Shown: positions 36,801-49,674 of the stretch, piece after piece
How positions within the stretch are numbered: position 1 is the stretch's first letter
How the letters are laid out: each line of letters opens with the position of its first letter
Source of the DNA: Epiperipatus broadwayi
Taxonomy: Eukaryota; Onychophora; Udeonychophora; Euonychophora; Peripatidae
Direction: 5' to 3'
Assembly: GCA_028023455.1 (NCBI GenBank)
Contig: JAQFVV010012405.1
Coordinates: forward strand, 10,844,423-10,908,422
Length of the DNA: 64,000 nucleotides
Program-made: the position numbers and the translations under genes
Notes under the pieces: model-generated
Database searches by the model: none
Seen by the model: only the letters and a program-made list of their open reading frames with translations
Told to the model about the DNA's origin: nothing

Positions 36801-36889
36801 AACTAAATACATCTTGCACCAAAAAAAAATTCAGTCGGATAATAACATTCGTTATTTGCTAAATAATGGCCAGCATCTTCTTAAACTAG

Positions 36890-37830
36890 TATGAGGAAAA
36901 ATAATACCAAAAATACAAACAGAAAACCATAGAATGATATATATGAGATACATAGATGACATGTTTATCACTGCTGAAAGGAATACAATTATAAACATCA
37001 TGGAAGAATTGCAGCATATGACTAAGCTCACACTAAATACTACATGGGAGAATGAACAACACCACCTACAATATCTGGACTTACACATACAAAAAGTAGA
37101 CACACAATTAAATTACCACATGGTCATCAAACCCCTGGAAATTAGAAAATATATGCATCAAAGTGCTATAGCATCCAACTGACACAAATGTCAGATTAAA
37201 TGCATTTCTACATAGAAACAATTATTTATGCAAATTCAATACAGACAGAAAAGCTAATATATTAAAGTATATCAAAGAACTAATGTTTGTTGGCTATAAA
37301 TATAGAAGAATAACCAAAAGAATAGCACAATTCCAAGTAAACATAAATCAGCAAGTTAAAATTGGAGATAACAACCACAAATAACCATACCAGACATATC
37401 AAATATGGCTAAACACTTAGTGAAAATACTGTCAAAAGAATTTTCAGTAGGCTTCCACACTTCTGGTAATACCAGTAGACTCATAAACAATTCAAAAGAC
37501 AAATTAGTTCCAAGAACAATGCCCCAAGTTGTATATCAAATCCGATGAACTCAGGCCAGTTGCAGGGCCTCGTATTATGGAGAAACAAAAACAATCATCA
37601 CAAATAGAGTATCACAACACATGTATATGTATAGAAGAGCATTGAACAATAAAGAGACCACATCAACATTTTTAAAACATGAAAAAACTATTGGACACAA
37701 ATTTGAACCCACCACGACCATAGGCATAAAATTAAAGAGGCCTACTTCATAAATAATGATACTAATTCTATAAATAGGAAGGATACCTGTTTCACCATTT
37801 CAAAAAGCTGGACAAATTAATCAAAACAAA
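36890..37830 (+). mobile_element. Penelope-like element with RT and GIY-YIG, decayed
   Basis: The 82-codon frame at 36934-37182 contains MRYIDDMFITAE (RT catalytic YxDD block, both Asp intact), then LQYLDLHIQ (the 'PFLD' block). After a stop and frameshift comes the linker NAFLHRNNYLCKFNTDRKAN with GYKYRRITKRIAQF (about 37190-37340), homologous to the frame at 33874-34665. Then comes an endonuclease block, VVYQIR...CRASYYGETKTIITN, with RVSQH and KTIGHKF (about 37525-37710). Stops and frame changes mark it as dead. The RT N-terminal half is missing. Confidence 0.8.
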
Positions 37831-39334
37831 GAAAATGCCATGACCTATACAAAATGAACAACAAACTAATTTGCATAAATTACAATACTCCTCCTCATTA
37901 TGATTGACTGCACTCAGCTATGAATATGAAATCTAAGAACTTTGAAAGTGCTCAGCATATATTAAAATTAAACTTCTATAACAAACTGTTAGCACAGAAT
38001 TATTAGTAAACATACTTTTGAATAATCTGAAAAACTAATAATTGTTTGGCTTATAAACAATATAATTGGCACTAGGACTTCAAGCTTTATTTACTTAATT
38101 TATGTAATCATTAAGTTGAACTTTTTATAACATTATAATAATAAAATAAATAGGTTGTTGATTTAAATTGATACTGTAGAGATATATTCATAATTTTTGT
38201 TTTATTCTAAAACAATGTGCTACACATTTAGTAAAAGAATCAATTTATTTATTTTATGTAAAACTTACTTATCTATATCATATTTTATTAATAAATATAT
38301 TTTGATTTTTTTTTTCTCACATAGAGTTCTATTATATTTATGTATCTATTTTTACAACACCTTTTTTTAGTAATAATCCTATCTTTAAAAAATATCTTTA
38401 ATATTTTTTATAACACTATTCTTCCTTTATATATTTAACAATTGTTGTTTTATAATAATACTTTTATTTTATTAATATTATTATTATTTTACATGAAAAA
38501 AATTGATTTCCACAATATTGTTCAAAATTGTTTATAAAAAATAGGTTTGCATTCAGTAAGCATGAATTGAATCTAATTAGCATTAAACGTGGAACTAATA
38601 TTACAATATTTTATGCCTTTTTTACTCTACCCTAGAAAAAAAAATCAATTACACTCTGTCACTCAATTAAATTTGTAAATAAAATAAAAACTTTGGACGA
38701 AATTAAAAATATTTACTGATGCTGAACTTGAATGTATATTAACTGATAAAGTAGGATTTATAAAGATAGACAATTTTTAAATTTCATATTTAAAAATTAA
38801 TATCATGAGGTTAATGAACACAGCACACATGATATCATAATTAATAAGGTTCACTTCTTGAAAATTCTTTTTTTTATAATTTATAACATAATAATTAAAA
38901 ATAATTATATAATATAAAATTGTTTATACATATTGAATTGAATTTGTATATCTGTTAATAATAACAATGTATATCTGTTAATAATAACAATGAAATGATT
39001 ATTGCTTGACGATAAAATGATATTAAAAATCAAAGTGTCAGGTAATACTTTAAATGCTGTCAACTGTTTATTTATTAGCAAATATAATGAATTTATAGTT
39101 TATTTTATCTGTTTTGTACATTTGTAACTAATTATTTTATCCATCCTTTATATCCTTTATGCGATTTTAAATTAACTAAATCTAAGTTCAAACCCTATGA
39201 TAACTAAAATGACAGTTATCTTTCATAGTTTAATAAGAAAATATTTTTTTTGATTTCATAACATTTAAAATTATGCAAAACAAATTTTATTCCCAATTTG
39301 TTTTTCTGATGGGGTGTACCAATAAAAAGAGCAC
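37831..39334. other. PLE 3' flank and AT-rich DNA
   Basis: The PLE 3' end cannot be placed exactly. The remainder is AT-rich without genes. A 27-bp segment (TGTATATCTGTTAATAATAACAA) is duplicated in tandem near 38946-38990. Confidence 0.45.
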
Positions 39335-39835
39335 TATATCCTAAATAATGATTTCAAATGCTTTCTCTTGTGGCATTTATCTATCATTAAAAAAAAGTTT
39401 GTTTAGATAGCATGCTCTATATTTATAACATATCATGTGTCATATGACTTGTTTTCATTAATATTATAATTTGGCTGTTAAGACTTTGGCTATAGTAAAA
39501 TGCTAAGTCTAATAATATATGGGATCACTGACTTTAGCTCAGGCCCATATTGATTCTTCAAGACATATAGATGTTTAAAATTTTTAGATCTTCTTCTGAA
39601 TAGTTAAGTATTAGATAAATGCTTAACTTGAGCTCTTCACTGAAGAGAGTCATAGCTCAAAACTGGTCTGGGAATAGGGACATTCCTAGATAAAGATTTC
39701 AAATGTTTTCTTTCTCTTGTAGCATTTATCATAAAAAATAAGCTTGTTTAGAGCTATTAGCATGCTCTTTATTTATTACATATTGGTAATGCAAGCTATA
39801 TAGGTCATGTGATATATGTCTTGTTTTTATTTATA
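39335..39835. repeat. Pair of direct repeats, probable non-autonomous element
   Basis: A block of about 130 bp at 39340-39470 (GATTTCAAATG...TTTCTCTTGTGGCATTTATC...AGCATGCTCT...CATGTG) recurs in direct orientation at about 39690-39835. The sequence between includes TCACTGAAGAGAGTCATAGC and CTGGTCTGGGAATAGG, loosely like the F1 element (TCACTGATGATGGCCACAAG, CTAGTCTGGGGATATTGG). It may be a distant F1 relative. Confidence 0.55.
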
Positions 39836-39965
39836 TATATATATATATATATTAAGATTACTATATTGAAAGTATCATGTAGTAATTAGATTATACAAAT
39901 AATAATTTAATTATTTGTAAGTAATATTTTCATCCCTTAAAATGATTGTATGTAATTTATGATCA

Positions 39966-39968
<3 letters not shown>

Positions 39969-40041
<73 letters not shown>
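39969..40041. repeat. (TA)n microsatellite
   Basis: About 36 TA units directly abutting the truncated 5' end of the LINE-A copy. Confidence 0.97.
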
Positions 40042-40042
<1 letters not shown>

Positions 40043-40045
<3 letters not shown>

Positions 40046-40455
40046 AACAGACAAGAGAATATACATGTAAATGGAAAAAAATGGGTGATTTATTTTGTAA
40101 ATTATGTAAGGAAGGAATAGAAAATATTAGGCATTTGTTAATTGAATGTAAATGCTTGAAAACAGAAAGGATACATATAATGAAGTTATGGAAGAATAAA
40201 TATGAAAAAAGTGATTATACAGAAAATGAATTATTAGTTTTATGCTGGGTTTGGGAAAAGATAAAGGGGATTTAGATATAAAGGTTATAGAGTTGACAAA
40301 GATTATGTTGGGGGAATGGGATGGAGCAGAATATGGAAAAAATTAGAGTAGGGAAGGGAAAATAAAGTGGCTAACAGGTTTACCTGGGCATAATTGCTGA
40401 GATATTCTTGACTTCGTTTAAGAAGAAGCCACAATACATCACATCACATCACATG
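40043..40455 (+). mobile_element. LINE-A 3' end with zinc knuckle
   Basis: 5'-truncated copy. The 64-codon frame 40081-40275 encodes CKLCKEGIENIRHLLIEC, a C-x2-C-x8-H-x4-C zinc knuckle typical of the C-terminus of several LINE clades, followed by KLWKNKYEKSDYTEN and an LVLCWVWEK end. The untranslated part (about 40276-40435) ends in ACATC repeats (40436-40454). It matches 58616-58996 closely. Confidence 0.8.
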
Positions 40456-42474
40456 GGAAATTTACTTACTGTGATGAAAATGGATGAGGATGATGGTTTG
40501 CACTGACTAGATTCAGAGAGAAACAAGAAATCTTAAATATTGTTTAGACAATTGAGAAATAAAAGCACTAAGACAAACATCAGCCAAATTAAGTTTAAAC
40601 TTATTATAAAATTTTATTTGATAGAAATATAAATTATGAAGTAAAATTTTATAACACAAGAAATAGAGTTAGCTCAGGTGTGTACCAGAAAGACTAAAAT
40701 TCAATGCTCTGGCAGAGAGACTGATCTTCTAATAAGGAATTAAAATGGAAGAGAACAAATTTCTTTCAGCAGAGAATTCACCACAACACTGTTTCCATTC
40801 ACAGATACGAAAATAATACATTTTTGAATTAAATCAATGAAACCAATGCCGGCTTGCATTTCTCGGACCAGAAAATGCAATTAGCCCAAGACCATCATAT
40901 GCCAGTAGAAGCTGCATGTTATACTACATTTAAAGCAAACATTATTGATTTACCCCAAGAACAAAATAAAATATGATTAATACGACAGAATGTGAATTAT
41001 AAAAGGGAGGAAATTTACGTCTCCTTAAAGATTTTAAATTAATACAGTACCAAAGCTAGATTGAAAGGAAAACAGCATTTAAAACTGGTGAATCCCCAAC
41101 CAAATGATTGGATAAAACTAATCTGAGAATAATAATTAGAAAAGCAGTTACGTCTGCCCCAGAATTTCAATTACAAATAAACTTATAAACCAATGTTCTG
41201 AGTACATGCTCTGATAAAATTTAAAGCCACACATAAAGAGAAAATAAATCTAGCAATCAAATATAAAAATTGATCTATATTTTTTTTAGTAAAGTTAGTT
41301 TATCAGAGAGTGAATATGAGCAGAAAATATTAAAACATTAAATACTTTAGCAGAAAGAAACTCTCTTCTACCTGTAATTTACAAGGGAATAAATATTATC
41401 TTTCTGCTGGTGATTTAAAAAATTACAAAGAGCAACAATTCCAGCTTCCTATTTCAGAGACATAAGAAAAGAAGAAACAAAATCCCCAAATACGGAACAC
41501 TAGAACAATAAACATGATAAATTGCCAGCCAAAAGATTTTTTTGTTTGCATAAGCACAAACATAGTATTTTAAATCAATAAGTGGATAGTAAAATAAATA
41601 CAGGTGAGATAATTTAAAATTATACAAGACTGCTAAAGCATTTATAAAAAGTTAGGCATATAATTAGAAATATATTAAGCATATAAAAATATACACTCAC
41701 TAGACACTCTCCGATAAAATTGAAAGCAAACTTGGAATCTTAAAACTAAGATTTCAAGACACATGGCAATGTACAATGAAAAACAAATACAGCTAATAAA
41801 TATGAGGTTAAATATAGATTAAGAATACAGATTTATGTTTAAGATTGGGTGGAGATTTAACTAAATGAATTTACCCTGGAAAGAATAAAAGGAAATATTT
41901 ACCTTATTGTAACACAAAGTTCACATAGGGTGTACACTTTTATTTCAGTTCATTTTTCAGGTATTTTATAGCAGCAAAAGTAGAGGCATATAGGGATATA
42001 TTTCATCCTAGACATTCATGGCATGATGGAAGAAGATCTGGCAGGCATGGATCAATCTTTTGATTTAAGCTGCAAGACATGTTGGAGTTTAGCATACGTA
42101 AAGCAGTGGGTTTGGACATTATCAAGAAATAAATCTTGTAACAACTGCAAAACTTTTTTTCTTTTAAGAACTTAAAGTCCGAACTGCAAACAATGTGGTA
42201 CATCTCTCCACAGACTATAGTCAAAGTGTAAAATGAATATTGAATCTACCACTTTGAAACAGCTTGTTAGTCAAGAATAAAAACTATTTTAAAATCAATT
42301 ATATATAAAAAAATTAAAATGCCCTATTTTAAAAATTAATGAGAATGTGATAAATGCATGTACTTGAATAAACATTTTTTTAAAAAAAAATAACTTTATG
42401 CTTTATTTAATAAAACACAAAAGTTAGTTCTACTTTTGTGAAGTGACCTTTGACATGGATATCATCCAGTTCAA

Positions 42475-42476
<2 letters not shown>
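40456..42476. other. Purine-rich unique DNA, no gene supported
   Basis: Sequence complexity is somewhat higher than average and the plus strand is A/G-rich, especially 40660-41520, but no long open frame or recognisable protein exists. A motif like CTCTGATAAAATTTAAAGC (41210) and CTCTCCGATAAAATTGAAAGC (41707) occurs twice. Confidence 0.4.
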
Positions 42477-42568
<92 letters not shown>

Positions 42569-42575
42569 ATATTAT
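42477..42575. repeat. (TA)n microsatellite, about 100 bp
   Basis: Near-perfect TA repeats with two small interruptions near the right end. The Ile/Tyr frame over it is an artefact. Confidence 0.97.
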
Positions 42576-42579
42576 ATCA

Positions 42580-44764
42580 ATGTTAATCATCTACCCAACT
42601 ATAATAAACAATGGTTATTAAACTATTTGAATTAATACAAACAAAGTAGTGTCATGTCATAAAAAAAAAGTGAATTGAAGAATAATTTAATTTCTTACCT
42701 CTAAATTTGCTCTATCCCTTTACTATATTTATATGCCTTTCCCATACTAATATTCCTTCTTCCATATTTAAATATTTGTTAAATATAAAAAAAAAATATT
42801 TTAAATTATTGATCTTCTCTTTTTATTCATTTCTTCAATGAAATGAATTTAATAATAAAGGAAATGAGATTAATGTTCACCAATTGTAATTTTTAAGAAT
42901 GGTAATTATAAAAGTTAATGCAATTGTCCTAGATGTTCCTGGAATTCGTGAATTAAAATTTTTCAAAGATAAAATTCTTAATTCCTTGCTTATTATGCCT
43001 TGAAGAAGATAATATGAGATCTCAAGTTGATGTTTAGTTTTCTCCTTGCACATAGACAGCATCTTCTTTATACACAGTTCTTTTATTAACAATTATAATT
43101 TTATTTTGAAGATATAGCTTATATATAATTTTAATGGCATTTGGCAAAAGTTGTTATCCATATATATATATGATTAGATGAGTGCATTTTATATATCGTA
43201 CAATAAAATTGGAGTTCTATTCACTTTGCATTTTTTTATAATGCAAAGTTCATTAATTTAATTTACTTGAAGTTTTTGTAATATTTTTTTTATAAAGGGT
43301 CTTTATATTTAGAACTCCAACTAGAATGATCTTTATGGAATACAAAAATATATTCTAATTAAGTAATTTAAAAATTACTTTTCTTTAAGAAATATTAGAA
43401 ATTTCTTCTAATAAGCTTTCTTATTAAATCATTCAAAAATATTAATTTTATCCTATACACTGTAATTTAAATCAAACACAGTTTAAGTTCTTGTGAGGAT
43501 ATTGCTGAAAAAATAGAATCTTTAATTATTTTTTTTAAAATTATTTGATTTTTGCTATTTATAGTTGCATGAGCTTGCTAAAGCATATCATATTATATAT
43601 TGTGATATTACAATTCTATATTAAATCATTGTGTTAATTTCATTTCCTTTAATTCATTGATAAATTGCATTTGAACTTAAAGGTTATCACCTTGTCAATT
43701 GTCTTTATTAATGAATTAATATTTCAACAATAGTTTTTCATTTTAAAGAATGAAAAATACTAATTTACTATGTTACATATTTATTTTCATAAATATAATA
43801 GAAATAAAAACATAATATATAATTATATTGAATATATGTATGTGTGAGTAATGTATACTCATACAATATACATATATTGTAACAGTGTAAAATATTAAAT
43901 AAATAAATATATAACTTATCAAAAAGCCTATCATGTTAAACACCAAATATTATCAGTGTAAAGTATAAAATAAATAATCAAGGGAGGTGCCTAGTATATG
44001 ATGTCAAAATGTAATAGAATAAATAATTATCTTAATATAATAGATAGTGATTAATGAAACATCAGCTTTACTTTTATTAACTGTTTATTCACTACAGTAG
44101 CACATGATAACCAAGGAAGTGTTCTCAATGTAATTATTATTAGACAACATGTTGTAATACCTAAATGTAATAGTATAAATAAATTAATTATTAAATATTA
44201 AATCAACTTTACATTTAATATGTATGATAAAAAAATCTTATTCAGACTCTGTTTGAACTACTAAATATGTAATAAAATGTGTAAAATATGTAAAAAAATG
44301 TTTTATTTAATACTTTGAAGAGCTGATATTTTATTATATGAATAAAAAAGATATATAAAGACTTTCAAAATTTTTCTTAAAGTATAGTGCAATAATATAA
44401 CTACAAATAATCACAAAATCATATTTAATTAACAAAATAAAACTTTATTAATATAAACAATAATAACAGAAAAAATATAAAATTAAGAAGCAAATAAAAA
44501 TATTCCTTGTTTAGTAATTTAATCTTGAATTAATTATTATGCCAAATAAATACATATTTTTTTGTTTTCTGTTTTTTAATATTATTAGGCATACACTTAT
44601 TAATTTACATATATAAAATATTATAATATAAATGTTTATTAAATATATACTGCTATCAAGATTACCCATAAATATTTATACATAAAATCTATTACTTTTT
44701 AACCATATATATAATAATTAATAAAACAAGACACAAATTGTGTAACTTGCTTTTAATCTTGTAT
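42580..44764. other. AT-rich DNA, no feature seen
   Basis: No gene or recognised element. The minus frame 42877-43092 has no recognisable features. Confidence 0.45.
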
Positions 44765-45215
44765 TAAAATATTCACTAGAAAGAGCTTACCACTAGCACA
44801 AATCAAGCTTTCATTTATAAGTGCCAAAAGATAGAGATTTGAATTCTTTCTTGTTCAGCACTTATAAATTAAAGCTTGATTGGAGTTAGTGTAAGCTCCC
44901 TCTAGTAAACATATATATACTTATAAATTAAAGCTTGATTGGAGCTAGTGCAAGCTCCCTCTAGTGAACATAGCTAGTGTAAGCTCCCTCTAGTGAATAT
45001 ATATGTTCACTAGAAGAAGCTTACACTAGCTCCAATCAAGCTTTAATTTATAAATATATATATATATGTTCATTAGAGGGAGCTTACACTAGTTCCAATC
45101 AAGCTTTCATTTATAAATGCCAAAAGATAGAGATTTTGAATTCTTTCTTGTTCGGCACTTATAAATTAAAGCATGATTGGAGCTAGTGTAAGCTCCCTCT
45201 AGTAAACATATATAT
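44765..45215. mobile_element. Cluster of nested short inverted-repeat MITEs
   Basis: The unit is about 140 bp with termini TTCACTAGAGGGAGCTTACA and its complement, inner arms CTCCAATCAAGCTTTAATTT, and a spacer AAAGATAGAGATTTTGAATT. Two nearly full units lie at about 44771-44911 and 45068-45209. Between them are partial units in both orientations, so the same end sequence appears at least seven times in 450 bp. It is non-coding. TATATA-type sequence joins the units, suggesting insertion into TA-rich targets. Confidence 0.85.
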
Positions 45216-46875
45216 ATATATACATGTGTGTGTGTGTTTGTGTGAAAAAGCAAACAAACATACTTTTATTGACATAAACAAATATTATCATTAAAAATAT
45301 ATATATACTATTTTTAATTTCGTTTAGTATGGAATTAAAACTTTCTTTTTGGTAATACTATATTTTTTGTACTCTACAAAAATACATGCATTCTTAAAAA
45401 ACAATAAAGAATATATAAAAAATAAATACTACTTGTTGAATTCACTCTAATACCCAAAAGGAATCTTCTTTAAAATGTAATTCCAGTATAATAACATTTG
45501 TTAGATTTATCAAACTTTTATCATTAATATATATTTTCTTATAAATACACACAAAATAATATCTTTAAAGTTCAAAATCCTTTGAAGATTTTGTTGAAAG
45601 TCCCAGAATGTTTTTTATAGTAGGTGTTTTGCTTAAATCTGATAACTTCCCAAAATTTTCAAAATTTTTATCCATTTTGACAATGTTTCTAAGTTTTAAA
45701 TAAAGTATTTCATAATAAAAATATTATGACATTAATATTGCTTTCTTTAATAGCAACAACATGATTTATCGATTTTCATATATTCTATGAGTTAAATTAT
45801 AGCACTTATATTCCATAATGTGATGTTTTTCTTATCTAATATTATACAGATTCTCAAAAAATATGAAGTTCTTTGAGCAAATGTTTATTAGGTTAGCCTT
45901 TTATATTTATAAGTAAAACTTTAAAAAAATATTATTGATATATTCAAAGCATACAAACTTTATGTAGTTTATCTACTAAGACAAAAATTAAAAGAATGCA
46001 CTTAGACTAAGATCAAGGGCTTAAATATTTTGCTTCTACTGGTGTTATATTTATATCATTTTCCTAGATATTGTTCCATGGTATAACTCAAATTCAATTC
46101 ATTTCCAAGATTTATTCTATTAAGGATTAAATTTATCCATATATCCAATCATTAAAAAGTTTTTATGAATACATCCCTATTCCATGACTTTAAAATATTT
46201 TATTAACTTTGTAATAATAAATATACAATATGTGTTTAAAATAAAAATAAATTTACAAATTAAAAATACATTTTTAAAATCAAATTTGAAAATAAATATA
46301 GATATCCCTGGCAAATATTTATCAATTTAATATACTGTAATTGATATTTAAATATAGATATCAAATAATTAAAAACTTTAAGAGGTTTTTTTAAATATGT
46401 ATAATTTAACACTGTCTAATCATATTGACATATAAATACATGCACATGTATACAAATACTTTAAATAATAATTAACTATCTTATTTGTTTATGTTTACAC
46501 ATTATTTTTCAAATGCATGCAGTAAATAAAATGTCCAAAATGGATTTATTAATATATAATTCATTTTATTGTTACTATTATAAAAAAATCATTTAAATAT
46601 TGCTATTAATTAATATATTTTTAACATAATGAATATTCATCCTTAACTTTATTATATTATATTAAGAATAAAATATTAATTTTAAAGTTTATTGTCATGG
46701 TACAGAAATAAACTAACATTTTGGTACATTGTTTCTTTAAAATATGTATGCCATCTTGCATTGTTATTTCTAAACTACAATTTACAAACAAGATAAACTA
46801 TTTGATTATTTTAAATTAATTTAGAGTTAAAATAAAAATAAGCTAAAACATTGTTTTATGAATATAATGATTTCA
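45216..46875. other. AT-rich DNA, no feature seen
   Basis: A short TG/GT run at 45229-45243. Otherwise no gene, RNA or repeat is recognised. Confidence 0.45.
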
Positions 46876-47700
46876 AGTTTAATCTTTTTGACATGCACTC
46901 ACATTTTAGCATTTTCTGATGTTTTTCTTTGTTTCACAAATCAATGTAAAATATATGACTAAATTATTATTACTTATCTGAAAATAATAAATTTTATTTC
47001 ATTTGATAAATATTTTTGTTTACTACTGAAATAAATTTTAAATGTTCACATTTTGTTTCTGAAAATATTTAAAAAATGTGATCATAAACAAAACAAAGAC
47101 TTTAGACGTCATCGTTTCTAGAAAGATTATTTTAATTTTATTAAATCAACAAAATATTTTTTTAATTTTTATTATTTTTAAACATCTAAATTATTTATTT
47201 CTCTTATATCTAACAAATTATGCCTTAAAAATTTAATTTTTTTGCATATTTATTACAAAGCTGCGATATTTTTCTTACTCGTAAGTTTAAGTAGATTGCT
47301 GACATAGAAACTAAGCTTGTAAATTGCTTCAGGCCATCATATTCATGTTAACTGCTAATATAACATTATATTTTTGAAAATAAAGTATTTTAAGTCAAAA
47401 TAAGTTATTAATAATTTATATTTCTTGATATCTAATAAATATAGTGTAAATTATTTTTAAAAAATTAACTAAAACCATAATAAATTCACAAATAAACATG
47501 GTTTTGGATCATTGGAACTACAATGTTATAAAATGCCAAATGTTTTTACAGACTTGGCAACAGACATTGGCTGAACATATCAGGGCAGGACTTATGTCTA
47601 TTGTAAGAGCAGGAATTTTGACTTTCCCACCTTCTACTTAAAATTTTTCAGCAAAAATTTATTATAATAAAATATACCATTTTACAAACATTTTAATGTA
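46876..47700 (-). repeat. Dispersed repeat family R1, copy 2 (inverted)
   Basis: Reverse complement of 425-1250. The match includes the left part (CCTGATATGTTCAGCCAATG against CCTGACATGTTCATCCATTG at 560) and runs to the AAACAAAGAAAAA block. The direct repeats that flank copy 1 (81-368, 1268-1803) are not found beside this copy, so they are not required parts of the R1 unit. Confidence 0.75.
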
Positions 47701-48339
47701 TAATACTTATGAAAAAATTCACCAGGGGTGAATTGTTCAAAGAATGAAATAATTCGCATCAATCGATAATTAGGTTAAGTTCAGGTTACAAAAGTACAAA
47801 ATTAATTGTGACACACACACACACATATATATGTATGTTTACTTTTATATTTATAATTTAGAAAAATGTAATCATGTCTTCAATGTAAATATTGAAAGTT
47901 TAAATAAAATTTTTGGTGATATTTTCTATATAGAATTTAAATATATTGTTGACAAACCAGTAACAAATTAAAAATTGATAATGCAAATTAAACTTACACC
48001 TACAAATTAAAAGTGTAATCCATTTCTCATTAAGCCCTAAAATTTAATTTTGAAAGATAGATCAAACATCAATACCTTAGTTGCATAAAATCTGAAAGTA
48101 TTATAAGACAAATATCTTCTAAGAAAATATAAACTAGAGCATTGTTAGAAGAAGATTCCAATTTTATTTTATAGAGGGCCAAACAAATAAGTACTATTAC
48201 CAAATTAGTTCAACTTGCATTGACAAATATTTATTGGTTGCTTGTTTGATTATATCATAGAAGGATTTTATGTAAAAAAAAAAAAACCTGACAAGTCATA
48301 TTATATATATATTGATTTACATTAATGAATTAACTAAAG
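47701..48339. other. AT-rich DNA, short (CA)n
   Basis: ACACACACACAC at 47812-47824 followed by TA. Nothing else is seen. Confidence 0.45.
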
Positions 48340-48585
48340 TGGAGTTAGGCTGGAAATATTGCTAGAAGAGGTGATTACTAGATGGACAATTGAAATCTTA
48401 AATGGGATTCCAAGAAATTGTAAAAGACCCAGAAAGAGAGCACTTGTGAGATGGATGTATGAAATAAGAAAGTGTGTGGGAATGATGTGGAGAAGAGAAG
48501 CTAAAGATAACACAAGATGGATTGAACTTGGAGAGACCTTCATACTGCATTGGAATGATAATGGATGATGATGATGATGACATTA
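48340..48585 (+). mobile_element. RTE-like LINE, 3' end with (TGA)n tail
   Basis: The 69-codon frame 48359-48568 encodes the C-terminus of an RTE-type polyprotein: WTIEILNGIPRN, RPRKRALVRWMYEIRKCVGM, WRREAKDNTRWIELGETF. It ends at a TGA and is followed by TGATGATGATGATGA (48566-48581). A short TGA-type 3' microsatellite directly after the stop is characteristic of RTE elements. This is the best preserved 3' end in the window. Overlapping minus frames are shadows. Confidence 0.85.
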
Positions 48586-48589
48586 ATGA

Positions 48590-49670
48590 ACTATTTAGCA
48601 TTATGAAAAATCAGGTTTATTATCTAAATTAATAATTTAATATTAATATTTTTAATGCATAACTGTTAATAAAAACATTCATTATAAGCCATGAATATGA
48701 TATACATGTTATATCAAAAGCATTCTAGGAAGGAATAAGCTGAATATTTAAAAGCCACCTTTCCTGTAGATATTTACATTAATAGACTTGTATTATATTA
48801 GTTCAGAAAAGAAGAAAAGTATTTGTAGTAGGATTATTAATATTTTTAAATATTACATTACACATCAAAACATAATATAAATAAAAAAAGTAAACTTGTC
48901 TTTTTTTATTATTGTTGTAAAAAATTGCAATAATGAAATTCATAAGATATAATTCTGAGGTGATTTTTAAATGTATACATTTTAAACATACACATGTGAA
49001 GAAATCTCTACAACTATTTTACATAATAATACTTAATTTCAAAGCTTAACATATTATTTTTTTTACTAATTTCTAGTTATGTTTTTTTAATTTAATTTTA
49101 TTTATTTCAGATTATGAATAAATGAAAAAAGATTTTGAGTAAGAGAGTACAGATCTCACATTATAAATAATATTGGTTGATGCATAGGAACCCATATATA
49201 ATGTAAAAATTAAAATATTTTTGTAGTATTATTAAATATAATATAAAGAGTAATTATTACACCATTTATATTTAATTACTTTCAATTAAATAGTATAATA
49301 TACTTTTTTTTTTAAAAATGAATCAAAGATCTTGAAAATCCATATGAGAAAGAAAAAAAACAACAATAATAATTTTTCCTTTTCGTTATTTTAAAAACCT
49401 TTCAATTTAATTTTCTTGAAAAATAAACAAAAAATGAAAATATTTTTGAAATATTAAGCAATTTAACTGATCTTTTAGTCATTTATTTCATAACTGAGTT
49501 AAGGCTAAAACATTAAGAATAGTTTTCATATATATTATGTATTAGCCTTTAGTTTGAAAATAGTTTTTTAGCAAAATAAAACATTTTTTTACTTATTTGT
49601 TATTAAACAACTGTAAATATTATTTTTCTTAATAATTTTTGTTTCTGTATTTATGCATAACACTATCTTA
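48590..49670. other. AT-rich DNA, no feature seen
   Basis: No gene or recognised repeat. Confidence 0.45.
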
Positions 49671-49674
49671 AATC

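Noticed and set aside
40081-40275. Small zinc-finger gene
   Set aside because: The C-x2-C-x8-H-x4-C frame is repeated in LINE-A copies at 58.4-58.7 kb and is followed by the same 3' region and CACAT tail. It is a LINE C-terminus.
40456-42476. Possible host gene in the purine-rich region
   Set aside because: Composition differs from the surroundings, but no open frame, splice pattern or recognisable protein could be followed.
44765-45215. CRISPR-like repeated ends
   Set aside because: Repeats occur in both orientations with unequal spacing and form inverted-repeat units in a eukaryote-like context. They are MITE copies.
48334-48601. Two Ser-rich minus frames overlapping 48.34-48.60 kb
   Set aside because: Shadows of the plus-strand RTE C-terminus.
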